Source of the DNA: Gordius sp. MW1
Taxonomy: Eukaryota; Nematomorpha; Gordioida; Gordea; Gordiidae
Reading direction: 5' to 3'
DNA length: 64,000 bases
Assembly: GCA_964036665.1 (NCBI GenBank)
Contig: OZ038527.1
Coordinates: 24,389,901 to 24,453,900 of the forward strand
Position numbers and translations under genes: made by a program. Under the pieces are notes generated by a model that was given only the letters and a program-made list of their open reading frames with translations, did not search any database and was not told where the DNA came from. This document shows positions 21,418 through 32,359 of the stretch, one piece after another (within the stretch, counting starts at the first letter, position 1; every line of letters begins with the position of its first letter).

Positions 21418-22088
21418 GTCTCTCTTCATAATATTCAAACCAGAATCGTTTTAAACCATATATCATTCAATTTTTTAAAATGATCGTGTTCAAAGTTACA
21501 AAATTATGCGTTTTTGCCATTTTTTAAAGATGTATTGACCGAAAAAACAAATCGACATAGAAATGTAATATAACTAAGTGGTGAGGAGGCAAATAAAGAG
21601 GAAAAACTCTTTTGCCCTAGCTTGATTTGATTTATGTTAAACTATCACTTATTATTTCCCATATTAAATGTCGAAACACCCCAGAGTCTCCTCTTTCCTG
21701 TTCCCTTTTATATGCATATTTAGTGTCGATGTATATGATAGGAGCTATTACTTTCACCTCGCTCTCGCTCTTTATCCATCAATCTACCCTCACCTTATTT
21801 TTATATCAATCTCCCTAACTCTTTATCTTTCCCTATACTTTTTAATTGTTAAAATATAATGATCGAGAGTCCCTCTCTCTTGCTAACAGAGATGGTGTTA
21901 AGCTAGCGAACGAGATAAAATCGCACGTAGACAATATTAAGTCGGGAGGTAAATAACTAAGCTTGTGTATTGTCATATTTATTTTAGCAAACATACTTAT
22001 TAAAACTCGACAACATCATTTAAGATTTACTCAAGTAATACCGAAGGGAACTAATGATTGATTAAGTATAGTTTAAAATTGCCTAAGT
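21418..22088 (+). repeat. Duplicated unit A, left part
   Basis: Matches unit B (49380-50275) over its length: ttatgcgtttttgccatttt, gtggtgaggaggcaaataaa, ttccctttt-atatgcatatt, gaacgag, tgattaagta. It ends at cctaagtt, where a 6.7-kb insertion begins; unit A resumes at 28788. Non-coding. Confidence 0.8.
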
Positions 22089-22549
22089 TGAGAGATGCTA
22101 AAATGCTCGAAATGGTTGTGCTTGTTTACTGCTCAACCGTGGTAATAGGCACTTATCTCCTACCATTCCCATCTAGCATAACGAGCACATGCTGCTTAAT
22201 AACCCGGTTACTAGCGCTAGCAGATTGAAGCTGGTGATGGAAGCCGGTTTGGTAGGATATAAACTATCTGGGCATCGAGCAGAGTTGCTTGAAATATACC
22301 GTGGTATCGAGCATGGTTGTTTAAAACTAAACATGGTTTTCAACAGATTTTACTATAGCGTACTAGCTGAGCAGGCAATTGGCATATAAAATGCTAAAAC
22401 AAACACAATTTTCATATTTATACATAATTGCTTATCAATATTATTTATAGTAAAATAAAAAATATTTTATTTGCGGTTTACCTTAGTCACATTTTGTCAT
22501 AATTGTCATTTTTAAAGCTAAAAAAAAAATTTAAACGAAAATTGGTAGG

Positions 22550-24274
22550 TTAGGGTGTCATAAAGTTAGTACAAATTGAAAAAATATTTATGCGGTTCCT
22601 TTGACAATTACCACAATTCGCAATAAATTTATTAATGTCTAAGTCCAAACCTGGCCAGTAAACATAATATCTACTAATAGATTTCATCGCGTTAATCCCA
22701 GGGTGTCCTCTTTGCAAAATATTTAATACAGATTTACGTAGTGTCTTTGGTATGACTATTCGACCGTTCCATTGTATGATACCCTTATCCGAACATAATT
22801 CACTTTTCCTATAGAAATACGGTAATACATCTTCGCCGACGGCATTTTTGTTTACATTCCAACTTTGATCTATATATATCAAGACTTTCTTGAGAGTGCT
22901 ATCACCAAGAGTTTCCTTCGCGATTGTTTTTTCCGACACCTGTAAGTCATCTAGCGTAATTGACCTTAGGCAGGCAAAATTTTTTTCATCTTCCGATAGC
23001 CCCTCGTTTATTTCCGATAAGGGTAGTCGCGACAAGGCATCTGCAACGCAATTTTCTTTCCCTGGTCTATATTCTAAACTATAATCATATGCGGACAACT
23101 TCCAAGACCACCTTATTAATCGATTGTTGCCAATTTTGGACAAATCCTGATGTCCGCCAAATAGCCGCTCCAAAGGTTTGTGGTCTGTCCGCAAGGTAAA
23201 CTTCCTTCCAAATATAGGCATGGAGTTTTTCACAGCCAAACAACAATGCCCTCGCTTCTTTGTCAATCGAGGCATAGTTTTTCTCTGATTTTAAAAGAGT
23301 CCTTGACGCGTAAGCAATCGGTTTTTCCAACCCGTTGGAAAGTTGGTGCATTAAAACGGCTCCGAATCCATCGTTTGAAGCGTCACAATCAAGGATTAAA
23401 GGTAAATCAATTGAATAGGGAATAACCGTGTCTTTATGAGTTAGGATTGTCTTAACTTTTTTATAGACAGCGTCTTCTATTGGTGTCCAAGTCCACTTAC
23501 ACTTTGGACTCGTCAATCGTTGTAGTGGAGCGCATATACTATGAAGGTGGGGAATAAACTTCTCATAGTAATTTATCAGGCCCAAAAAGGCCCTTGATTG
23601 CTGTACGTTTTGCGGAATCGGTGCCTCTTGTATTGCTCGAATTTTCTCCGAAATTGGGTGTATGCCAAATCTGTCTATACGAAATCCCAAAAAAGTCACA
23701 GATTCTTCTATGAATTTAACCTTTGCCAACTTAGCTTTTATTCCTGCATTATTCAGTCTTGATAGTACCACTGTTAAATTGCGGAAATGCTCGTCATCAT
23801 TCTCACCCGTAACTATCACATATCTAGGTACACTCCCGTATTTTTGCAATCCTTAAGCAAGTCGTCCAGATATCTCTGGAATAGTATTGGTGCTGAGGCG
23901 AGTCCAAACGGCAACCGTTTGTAGCGATAATAGCCCACATGCGTATTGATGATCAGGAAATTTTGGGATTGCTCATCCACCCTCATTTGTAAGTATGCAT
24001 CCTTAAGGTCGATCGTCCTAAACTTTTTTCCCCCGGATAATTTTGCCACAATATCATTAAATGTGGGTAAGATGTGATAGTATTTAAGAAGAAAAGGGTT
24101 CAATGTGACCCTAAAATCCCCACAAATACGAATATCACCATTATTTTTCATAACGTATACCGTTGGTATCGCCCATTCAACGCGACATTTAGAAGGATCG
24201 ACCTTTTCGATTATATCCGCCGCCATGAGTCTATCTAATTCTTTATCTATCGGGCCCCGTAATGGAAAGGGCAC
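22550..24274 (-). pseudogene. Gypsy pol, minus arm: RT, RNase H, start of integrase
   Basis: Read in minus orientation through several frames: RT fingers and palm (RICGDFRVTLNPFL, TIDLKDAYLQMRVDE, LPFGLASAPILFQRY), RNase H (LDCDASNDGFGAVL, DKEARALLFGCEKLHAY, LRTDHKPLERLF), a linker (YRPGKENCVADALSRLPL) and the integrase HHCC finger (GHPGINAMK, CGNCQRNR). A one-base deletion at about 23826 falls inside the YxDD catalytic motif and shifts the frame, and another frameshift lies near 23200. The arm breaks off near 22585, inside integrase. Non-functional. Confidence 0.9.
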
Positions 24275-24422
24275 CCGACGGGCCGGCAGAACCTTCCCAC
24301 TAGCTGAAGATTCAACGTTTATATCAACTGGACAACCATTAATGACTCCAGGTCGCTCATCATAAATTCCGGCAAATTTCTTTATTAGATTATCAATTTT
24401 GGTACTCGAGTTTTGATTTAAA

Positions 24423-24725
24423 CTAGTTACTGATTGTTGAACCTTGGAGATTTTGACACATTTCGGAATGTATAGTCCAAAATTTAATATCCAGGGTAGG
24501 CCAAATAATGGTGTATCCGATGTTTGTCACGATGACAGGCAGTAATTTGCTCTTGTAGCCTAGCCCCACTTTAATGTTTGTTTCGCCGATTACATCTAGT
24601 TTTTGATGGCCATACCCCGTAAAATTATGCGTTTGCCGTAATTTCGGCTTTCCTATGTGATTCCAAATTTCCTCATTTATTACCGACACCTGAGCGCCGG
24701 TGTCATATTCAAACCGGAGTGGAAC
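24423..24725 (-). pseudogene. Gypsy aspartic protease, minus arm
   Basis: The minus strand gives RFEYDTGAQVSVINEEIW with the retropepsin DTG, then LRQTHNFTGYGHQKLDVIGE and KLLPVIVTN, matching Gypsy-group proteases. It lies between the CCHC region and RT, in the normal Gag-PR-RT order. The frame runs from at least 24725 to a stop at 24423, and the link to RT requires a frame change. Confidence 0.75.
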
Positions 24726-25368
24726 ATTATTTAACGTGGCTTCAATTGTTGCTCGTTTCCGATCACTTTATTTAATGTGATTGATAGAATTAATTTCGCC
24801 AACCTCTTCCTCACGATCATCAAAAACTTGGTTAACCCTCTTATTCTTGCACGCCCGCGAAAAATGCCCCATCTTATTACAATTATAACACTTTGCCGTA
24901 ACTGCAGCGCAATGATTATGAGTGTGTGACCGGCCACAACGAAAACATTTAGAGGCGGTACGGTTGGAGTCGGTCTGACCCTAACTAACACCTACACCTA
25001 CACTATTACGATTATCCCTTATTCGATTTATATTCAAGGAATTAACCTCGCTCTCTGCCGTCTCCCATGCTAAAGCCATATCAAAAATTTTATCAAAAGT
25101 TAAGCTTTTACCTGTTTCGTCAAGCATCCTAAAATATTTACTCCGAATTTCGACCTCCAACTTCGGGAATCAAATTCTTGCTACGAATTGGTCCCGAATG
25201 CGCTCTTCAACATCATTATTAAACTGTGCCGCTTGTGCAGTTTTCTTCAATCGTTTAGTAAATCCTAACACCGACTCACCTTCTGACCTCATAAGGCGAA
25301 TAAACTCCAATCTTGAAGCCATAGTACTGGATCTAGGTTTAAAAATGGTCTTACATGTTTCAATGACC
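24726..25368 (-). pseudogene. Gypsy gag with two zinc knuckles, 5'-truncated
   Basis: 25170-25370 (-) reads SRLEFIRLMRSEGESVLGFT and KRLKKTAQAAQFN, a Gag helix region. Frames at about 24830-24960 show two zinc knuckles: KCFRCGRSHTHNHC (CX2CX3HX4C) and KCYNCNKMGHFSRAC (CX2CX4HX4C). The N-terminal part of Gag, the primer-binding site and the 5' LTR are missing because the arm ends at the inverted junction near 25368. Confidence 0.75.
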
Positions 25369-25381
25369 AACGGTATACGTT

Positions 25382-27544
25382 ATGAAAAATAATGGTGATA
25401 TTCGTATTTGTGGGGATTTTAGGGTCACATTGAACCCTTTTCTTCTTAAAGACTATCACATCTTACCCACATTTGATGATATTGTGGCAAAATTATCCGG
25501 GGGAAAAAAGTTTACGACTATCGACCTTAAGGATGCATACTTACAAATGAGGGTGGATGAGCAATCCCAAAATTTCCTGATCATCAATACGCATGTGGGC
25601 TATTATCGCTACAAACGGTTCCCGTTTGGACTCGCCTCAGCACCAATACTATTCCAGAGATATATGGACGACTTGCTTAAGGATTGCAAAAATACGGGAG
25701 TGTACCGAGATGATGTGATAGTTACGGGTGAGAATGATGACGAGCATTTCCGCAATTTAACAGTGGTACTATCAAGACTGAATAATGCAGGATTAAAAGC
25801 TAAGTTGGCAAAGGTTAAATTCTTAGAAGACTCTGTGACTTTTTTGGGATTTCGTATAGACAGATTTGGCATACACCCAATGTCGGAGAAAATTCGAGCA
25901 ATACAAGAGGCACCGATTTCGCAAAACGTAGAGCAATTAAGGGCCTTTTTGGGCCTGGTAAATTACTATGAGAAGTTTATTCCCCACCTTCATAGTATAT
26001 GCGCTCCACTACATCGATTGACGAGTCCAAAGTGTAAGTGGACTTGGACACCAATAGAAGACGCTGTCTATAAAAAAGTTAAGACAATCTTAACTCATAA
26101 AGACACGGTTATTCCCTATTTAATTGATTTATCTTTAATCCTTGATTGTGACGCTTCAAACGATGGATTCGGAGCCGTTTTAATGCACCAACTTTCTAAC
26201 GGGTTGGAAAAACCGATTGCTTACGCGTCAAGGATTCTTTCAAAATCAGAGAAAAACTATGCCTCGATTGACAAAGAAGCGAGGGCATTGTTGTTTGGCT
26301 GTGAAAAACTCCATGCCTATATAATTGGAAGGAAGTTTACCTTGCGGACAGACCACAAATCTTTGGAGCGGCTATTTGGCGGACATCAGGATTTGTCCAA
26401 AATTGGCAACAATCGATTAATAAGGTGGTCTTGGAAGTTGTCCGCATACGAATATAGTTTAGAATATAGACCAGGGAAAGAAATTTGCGTTGCAGATGCC
26501 TTGCGACTACCCTTATCGGAAATTAACGAGGGGCTATCGGAAGATGAAAAATTTTTTGCCTGCCTAAAGTCAATTACGCTAGATGACTTACAGGTGTCGG
26601 AAAAAACAATCGCGAAGGAAACTCTTGGTGATAGCACTCTCAAGAAAGTCTTGATATATATAGATCAAAGTTGGAATGTAAACAAAAATGCCGACGGCGA
26701 AGATGTATTACCGTATTTCTATAGGAAAAGTGAATTATGTTCGGATAAGGGTATCATACAATGGAACGGTCGAATAGTCATACCAAAGACACTACGTAAA
26801 TCTGTATTAAATATTTTGCATAGAGGACACCCTGGGATTAACGCGATGAAATCTATTAGTAGATATTATGTTTACTGGCCAGGTTTGGACTTAGACATTA
26901 ATAAATTTATTGCGAATTGTGGTAATTGTCAAAGGAACCGCATATATATTCCTGAAGTTCCATTATATTCGTGGAACGTAACGAACACGCCTTGGGAACG
27001 ATTACATATAGATCTAGCAGGACCGATGGACTCCTACTACTGGTTTGTCGGTATTGACTCTTATTCAAAGTGGATTGAAGTGGAACTCCTTAGGGATACA
27101 TATTCTAAAATATTGATAAAAAAACGAAAAGGATGGTTTGCTCGATTTGGTGTTCCACGTCAAATAGTCAGCGATAATGGACCTCAGTTTACTTCCATGG
27201 AGATTAGGCAATTCTGCAAGAACTATAATATAGTGCATATTTTAATCTCTCCTTGCCATCCCAAGACGAATGGTTGTGCAGAGAGATGTATTAAAACATT
27301 AAAAAGCCGTTACTTGGCCACCAGAGAAGACATCAAGGATCCGGAGGAGTGTATGAATAAAATTTTATCAACATACAGGGTTTGTGAACATAACTCAACA
27401 GGTAGGTCGCCATCCAAGATGCTTTTAGGACGGAGGAATCGGACAATGCTCGATTGGTCCCGACCAAGTCCCCAAACCATTATGGAACACAAAATTAAAA
27501 AACAAGCCTTTCACCATGTTGTAGGTGTGAAATTATTTGCATAA
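25382..27544 (+). CDS. Gypsy pol, plus arm: RT, RNase H, integrase (open over 720 codons)
   Basis: Long open frame that begins inside RT (RICGDFRVTL), because the 5' part of pol is absent. Order: RT palm with TIDLKDAYLQMR; the catalytic box reads VYRDD, where this family normally has a hydrophobic residue before DD; RNase H with CDASNDG, E and RTDHK; the integrase HHCC finger (HRGHPG, CGNCQRNR) at about residues 500-530; and the integrase core with LHIDLAGP, SDNGPQFTS and CAERCIKTLK (DDE). It is interrupted after residue 711 by an LTR insertion at 27517; the terminal residues are LTR-derived. There is no LTR or gag upstream, so it is not an autonomous copy. Confidence 0.9.
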   Translation: MKNNGDIRICGDFRVTLNPFLLKDYHILPTFDDIVAKLSGGKKFTTIDLKDAYLQMRVDEQSQNFLIINTHVGYYRYKRFPFGLASAPILFQRYMDDLLKDCKNTGVYRDDVIVTGENDDEHFRNLTVVLSRLNNAGLKAKLAKVKFLEDSVTFLGFRIDRFGIHPMSEKIRAIQEAPISQNVEQLRAFLGLVNYYEKFIPHLHSICAPLHRLTSPKCKWTWTPIEDAVYKKVKTILTHKDTVIPYLIDLSLILDCDASNDGFGAVLMHQLSNGLEKPIAYASRILSKSEKNYASIDKEARALLFGCEKLHAYIIGRKFTLRTDHKSLERLFGGHQDLSKIGNNRLIRWSWKLSAYEYSLEYRPGKEICVADALRLPLSEINEGLSEDEKFFACLKSITLDDLQVSEKTIAKETLGDSTLKKVLIYIDQSWNVNKNADGEDVLPYFYRKSELCSDKGIIQWNGRIVIPKTLRKSVLNILHRGHPGINAMKSISRYYVYWPGLDLDINKFIANCGNCQRNRIYIPEVPLYSWNVTNTPWERLHIDLAGPMDSYYWFVGIDSYSKWIEVELLRDTYSKILIKKRKGWFARFGVPRQIVSDNGPQFTSMEIRQFCKNYNIVHILISPCHPKTNGCAERCIKTLKSRYLATREDIKDPEECMNKILSTYRVCEHNSTGRSPSKMLLGRRNRTMLDWSRPSPQTIMEHKIKKQAFHHVVGVKLFA

Positions 27545-28214
27545 AAGATATACCAATGGTTCTGATGTAGGTATGATTAAGTTAATGTTTACAAACTAAT
27601 GAAGGCGCTTACGCAAATGAGATAGCGTGCTAACTAAAATTAGAAGTAAACGAATATGCTAATGGCAGTCTCAAGTTACTGGAGACGTGCAATATATCCA
27701 ACTGTCTGGAAGCATTCTCCATTCAAATGAGAGGCGCTTCGACAGGGTTTTAAATAGCGAGATGTTGACCACGAAAGATCAGTTATTTTATTTAGTTATT
27801 TTGTTTAGTTATTGTTTAGTCCTGCAGGAGGAGGTTGTTAGTTTTTTAATCAGGACACGTTTAGTCCTGCGGGTGGGGAGATGTTTATTTCTCATTGTAG
27901 ACACGTGGTTCCAGCGGCAATAATCCATCAAGAGCCAGACAGATACCTGCCCTTCTCCCTTACTACGATTATCAACCACAAGCTTAACATCCCGCAATTA
28001 AATACCTCCGATTACACTTAGTTGACACTCATCCTACCGGACCGATTCCACGACGATCTCTCAAGGCCATCATCCTAACACTTACATATTCACTTACATT
28101 TATTGATTGACTGGAAAAACATTATTCAATTGATTGATCGTGATTTGTCGTTATTACGCTTGTTGTACTTATTGATTGGCTGGAAATAAAGATTACAAGT
28201 TGCTTGACATATTA
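27517..28214 (-). mobile_element. Solo LTR inserted in Gypsy integrase, 698 bp
   Basis: Minus orientation, begins taatatgtc and ends ctacaaca. Target duplication cacca at 27512-27516 and 28215-28219, inside the integrase codons for His-His. Same family as the solo LTR at 6351-6967 (shared cccgcaggact, aaataaacat, atttgcgtaagcgc-like text). Confidence 0.75.
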
Positions 28215-28626
28215 CACCATGATATGACGACACGTCCACGAAACTTTGAAATAAATGAATTAGTCTGGGTAAAAAATGAATTGGCACCAGGATGGCGGGA
28301 AGGAAAAGTACTCGCTAGGAATGGGTTATTGTCCTATAGCGTTGAAAGTAACAATAAATTCGTGCAAACATGCGGACCAATTGAGAAAAAGAGAAGAGGA
28401 GGTAGTTGAAGATCAAGATTTGGCTTGCCCGGTTGTTAATGATGCATCATGTGAAGAGGAGGAGGTAGTTTATGATCAAGAGATATCAAGACCAGAACCT
28501 ACAGAGGCAATACAGGAAGAACTAGTGCCGGTAGATATTGACATGCCGGAAGATAAAGGTGATGGAAACTTAAAAAGGGAAAATAGACCAAGGAAGTCAC
28601 CGCGGAGATTAATTGAAGAAATTTAA
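28215..28626 (+). pseudogene. Gypsy integrase C-terminal domain and acidic tail
   Basis: Continues the integrase after the LTR insertion: HHDMTTRPRNFEINELVWVK, then APGWREGKVLARNGLLSYSV, the integrase C-terminal domain. A frame change near 28300-28390 leads to a Glu/Asp-rich tail (EEEVVEDQD, DIDMPEDKGDG, RPRKSPRR) ending at 28626, just before the purine tract and 3' LTR. Confidence 0.75.
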
Positions 28627-28647
28627 AGCTGGTTAAACGGGGAGAGA

Positions 28648-28787
28648 TGTAACGATTGTGTTATGTAATAAAAATGTTAGATGTAACGATTGTGTTATGT
28701 AATGAATATGTAATTTTGTTGTTATGTAATTTCCTGTCATCGAATCGCGTTATTCAAATTCCAATAAACCATCATATCCTTATACTA
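28648..28787 (+). repeat. Gypsy 3' LTR (about 140 bp)
   Basis: Begins tgtaacgattgtg directly after the purine-rich aaacggggagaga and ends ccttatacta just before cctaagtt of unit A. The first 30 bp are tandemly repeated (28648 and 28681). No matching 5' LTR is present in the composite. Confidence 0.6.
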
Positions 28788-31110
28788 CCTAAGTTAACAA
28801 TTCGCGAAGACTAGAAAGCGAAAAGAATATTCTTACAATAAGGCCAAAAACTATGACCATAATGCCTGAAAAATACATTTAGTAATAAAAATAAAATATC
28901 TAGGTTTAAACACTCCTTATATTTTTCTCTTTAGAAAACCTTTATTAGAAAATACTAACAAAAAAGAAACAAAATATATATCTTATCAATATATTTATGA
29001 AATAAACATGAGTTTTTTTATTAGAACTCTTAGAGTTAAATCGCGAGGTACAATAATTGTGTGTGATAACAAGAGTTAAGGTCGAATGATATTTATTATA
29101 ATTCAATATATGAATTCCCCATCACAAATAAATTGATTTTGAAAGGATATATAAATAATTACAATTATCGGACTCAAGTTAATGAATATTTGATGAATTA
29201 TATAATATCTTTACCATGTTTAAAATATTTTTATTATCGAAAAGATCGCCTATTAGCTTTTTTTGGCGTCGATACAGCAGGAGTAAATATACATTTGAGG
29301 TTACATCTATAGCCGGTGCCATTTCCATATGGATTATTAGTTGCAGTATTTTATTTTTGACAAGTTTTTTCAACGGCCCAGTCCTTAATCTTAGAGCTGA
29401 CATTTTAGTTTGGTCTTTGTTATTAAAACTGATAAAGGAGCCATTACGAATAAATTTATTTTTGTTATCGCCACTTTCAGGTATTTTTAAGGATATTTTA
29501 AACATACTATCATTTTTTCGCTTTGTTTGTCCCATCCTCATGTATAAACATGCTTCACTAATGGGCTTATCATAATCTTGTAATTGTATTTTTATATGGT
29601 AAAGATTTTCAAACGGTTTTGTAACGTTGCCTTTTAGACATGAGTTAATAAATTTTTATTATACCTGTAAACACTTTAGCCCGATCAAATTTAGGTTGCC
29701 TGCATAAATGTTTAGCTCTTTCTGTAATAGGATAACTTGTGTTTAAATCATATAATTCATGCCGTAGATTATACAAATTCGTTAAGATTTGGAAATTTAC
29801 ATTGCTCTTCAAGTCAATATTCTATGGGTAAAATAGTTTATTTTACATTTCTGAACACGCACAATTGAAACAAATATCGGTAAGTTTTATTGCAAACCTG
29901 GGATGATTGGCACGTTGAAGTTCCCACATTTAGTAATGTTAGGTATATCAGTATTATCCTCATATTCTGATTCATATATAATAATAGAAATAATATAGTA
30001 AACAATCGGTTAACTAATTTATATTTCAAATCTCATTAAACTATAATGCATAGTATTGAACCATTCGTGATGATCGTTAATATTAAAATAGACGCATGCT
30101 ATACAAATTTTTTAATAGACGTTTATTTCCCAATAATTGTGTAATGCTGAAATATATTTGAATAATGAGCTGGCATTGAGCCATGGATTGAATTCTATTG
30201 GATTTTACAATTTCCATTGTGGTTTTTTTGCTTGATAATTGATTACATTTAAAATAGCCGCAATTAAATTAACCAATCAAATGTTTAACCATTTTAAGGC
30301 ATCTCCAATGCATTATGAACATATAAAGAGAGCAGCACTAATTAATTAACAACCCATCGTTCACTCAGCCTATTCATTTGTCAATACAAAACTTTAAACT
30401 ATATATAATTAATTCTTTTAAAGGTGTAAACGTTAATAGCGTTGTAAATAGTTCATACGATTTAATAAGGGTAGTCGAGTCGTTGATGCCTAAAAAAATC
30501 TTTGTCTCTTTTCTCCTAATATCATATTAAATTTGAAAATGTAAATTATAATAGCGACCTAATATTTAATTTCAGCACTATTAAACTTTTAAATTATTAA
30601 TTTTAGATAAATGTAAAATTATATATGTAACAGTATCATCGGGCAATAATTATACAATGGATTATAAAGTTTTGAACGCGATAATGATAGTAAAATCATA
30701 CAAAAATAAACGGAATTAGGGAAAGAGTTACTTATACCTTCCTGTTTATTTAACGCTGACTAGATATAAACACGTCTAATTTTGAGAAGCCACCTCATTA
30801 ATTACGTGGAAAAGGTACAGGGAGATCGGGGGGCTAAAGCATCCTTTTTGTAATTGTAAATTACTCAAAAATGACGTGTTCCTTCAACTTTAAACAAAAT
30901 TTATAGAAAAAATAATTGGCATTTTCTTATGATTCATGTGTAAATATATAATTTTGGAGAATTTAATCATCTTTAAACTCAACTTAAAGTGAATGATCAT
31001 TCTGGGGCTATCGAGAGCAGGGCTATCTTTTTTCCTTTTTACTCATTAATTTATTAAGGATGGTACGTGATTCCTACCATATTCTAACTTTGTATCCTAA
31101 GAACAAAGAC
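28788..31110. repeat. Duplicated unit A, right part
   Basis: Matches unit B 50267-53815 apart from the hAT-like insertion at 51552-52866. It carries the secreted-protein gene on the minus strand at 29179-29963 and its conserved upstream sequence. 30140-30235 also resembles 61640-61740. Confidence 0.85.
29179..29963 (-). CDS. Predicted secreted 224-aa protein, three exons (paralogue A)
   Basis: Exons 29963-29898, 29821-29665 and 29630-29179, joined by GT-AG introns of 76 and 34 nt in matching phase. The N-terminus MRIILIYLTLLN plus VGTSTCQSSQ is a signal peptide; an in-frame ATG four codons earlier (29975) is an alternative start. The mature part reads through FQILTNLYNL, AKHLCRQPKFDRAKVFTG, ISEACLYMRMGQTKRKND, IHMEMAPAIDVTSNVY and LLLLYRRQKKLIGDLF. 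Paralogue B (50656-51441) has exactly the same exon lengths and splice sites. The order of strands and the terminal basic cluster faintly recall a TGF-beta-family propeptide, but no cysteine knot follows; this is speculation. gtaaag at 29214 could be a donor to a further exon. The function is unknown. Confidence 0.65.
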
Positions 31111-31141
31111 GACATTATGTTCTTCTTTACTAAGAATCAGA

Positions 31142-31385
31142 AATACACAATACAAATAGTTATAAAATGGGTCAAGATGATAATATGACTTATGTGCCAA
31201 TAAAGACAGACACCATAACAAAAAAACTCTTATAATCATTTACTAATGCACAATCATAGTCTTCCCTCAACTAAATTAGAATATGCAAGAGATTAACAAA
31301 GATGACATATATTTGAGACAGAGGAGGATATTAATTTAAATAAGCTCAAATTTGTTTAAAAGCGGAGCGAAACAAATATTGAGAA
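31142..31385 (+). repeat. Dispersed repeat R1, copy 3 (partial)
   Basis: ttataaaatgggtcaagatg, ataaagacagac, agacagaggaggatat and gcggagcgaaacaaat match 3770-4010 and 11440-11665. Confidence 0.75.
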
Positions 31386-31830
31386 CGTGATTAGTTGTTA
31401 AATTGCTATCTTGCTTCAACTCCAGACGCGAGCACGCACACTGAGTTTTTAATATGCGCGTTAGCGAAATTTGTGCTTGCTATTCGGTGCACTAGGCAGA
31501 ACAGTAGCTTATAAAAATGCTCGAGCGGCGAGTCGAAACAAAATCTGTTCATGCATTGAGCAGATTGCCCGAGCAGAAACTCGAGCAGATAGTAGATTTA
31601 TTAAAAGCAATTGCTACGAGTTAGTAACTTAAAATTTGCTCATAATATATATCATAAATAAATTAAAAACTAGAGCCCCCCCCCCCCTTATTACACTACT
31701 ATTCACCAAAAAGGGAGGATTTGACCCTCCGGACAAACGCCTTTTTTGCCCCCACCTTTCCCCCTCTCCTTCCCCCAGGGATGGGAGAGGTAATTTCCCC
31801 CCCCCCCAAATTATTAATTGCAACATCTAA
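31386..31830 (+). mobile_element. Foldback element, truncated copy
   Basis: Matches the left arm of the 4022-5172 element (gagcacgcacactgagtt, ggtgcactaggcagaacagt, cgagcggcgagtcgaaac) and then enters the same kind of C/G-tract core, but the right arm is absent. Confidence 0.65.
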
Positions 31831-32300
31831 TAAAATGCGTAATAAACTGCTTTAAAGACTAATTATAATGTTTAATGATGAAATATCTGGGCTTTGAAGC
31901 TTGTTTTAAACTTTTAAAACTTTCAAAATGTATTAAAATATTATTAAATTCCCGAAAATCCTATCCTGGATTTAATTTATTTGTCCATCTCACATGCTTA
32001 TTGTTTCACATTTCTTCTATATTTTTTATATACCACATGCACATATAAAGCTAATATTTTTCCCTTCATTAGTGCTACGATACCCCATCATAAGTTTACG
32101 CAGCACATATTTCTTTAAAACTAATGAAAAAATTACTGAATTTTATAGGCAATTGTTAATGCATAAAAACTTTCAAGGGACAAAAATCTTAAAAATTTTT
32201 TTATGTGTGTGATTATATTCACCAAAATGTATACAAACCATCTCACATCTCTAATTTCATCTAAAATTATTAAATAAAATTTAATTTATTTAATTTTGAC
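31831..32300. other. Intergenic, no gene
   Basis: AT-rich. A short open stretch at 31994-32212 shows no recognisable domain. Confidence 0.4.
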
Positions 32301-32359
32301 AGAATATTATTAAGGAACATTATAGCCGTTCCCCATCACGGAAGAACGGGGTCGGTATA

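Larger units (their letters stand above)
22089..28787. mobile_element. Composite insertion with two inverted arms of one Gypsy element
   Basis: Inserted in unit A at cctaagtt, which appears on both sides (22081-22088 and 28788-28795); unit B has the uninterrupted site at about 50267. It contains a minus-strand Gypsy arm (about 22585-25368, integrase to gag) abutting head-to-head a plus-strand arm (25369-28787, RT to 3' LTR). The first 500 bp (22089-22585) is not recognisably Gypsy and holds no gene. Confidence 0.8.

Noticed and set aside
21223..21438. 71-codon minus-strand frame (contains ARSQDFLKGEEKF)
   Set aside because: Lies within the hAT MITE at 21135-21417; a common false gene from such elements.
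29216..29575. 119-codon open frame on the plus strand, repeated at 50693-51079
   Set aside because: Antisense shadow of the secreted-protein exon 3; the minus frame has a signal peptide, matching splice sites and conserved exon lengths, the plus frame has none.
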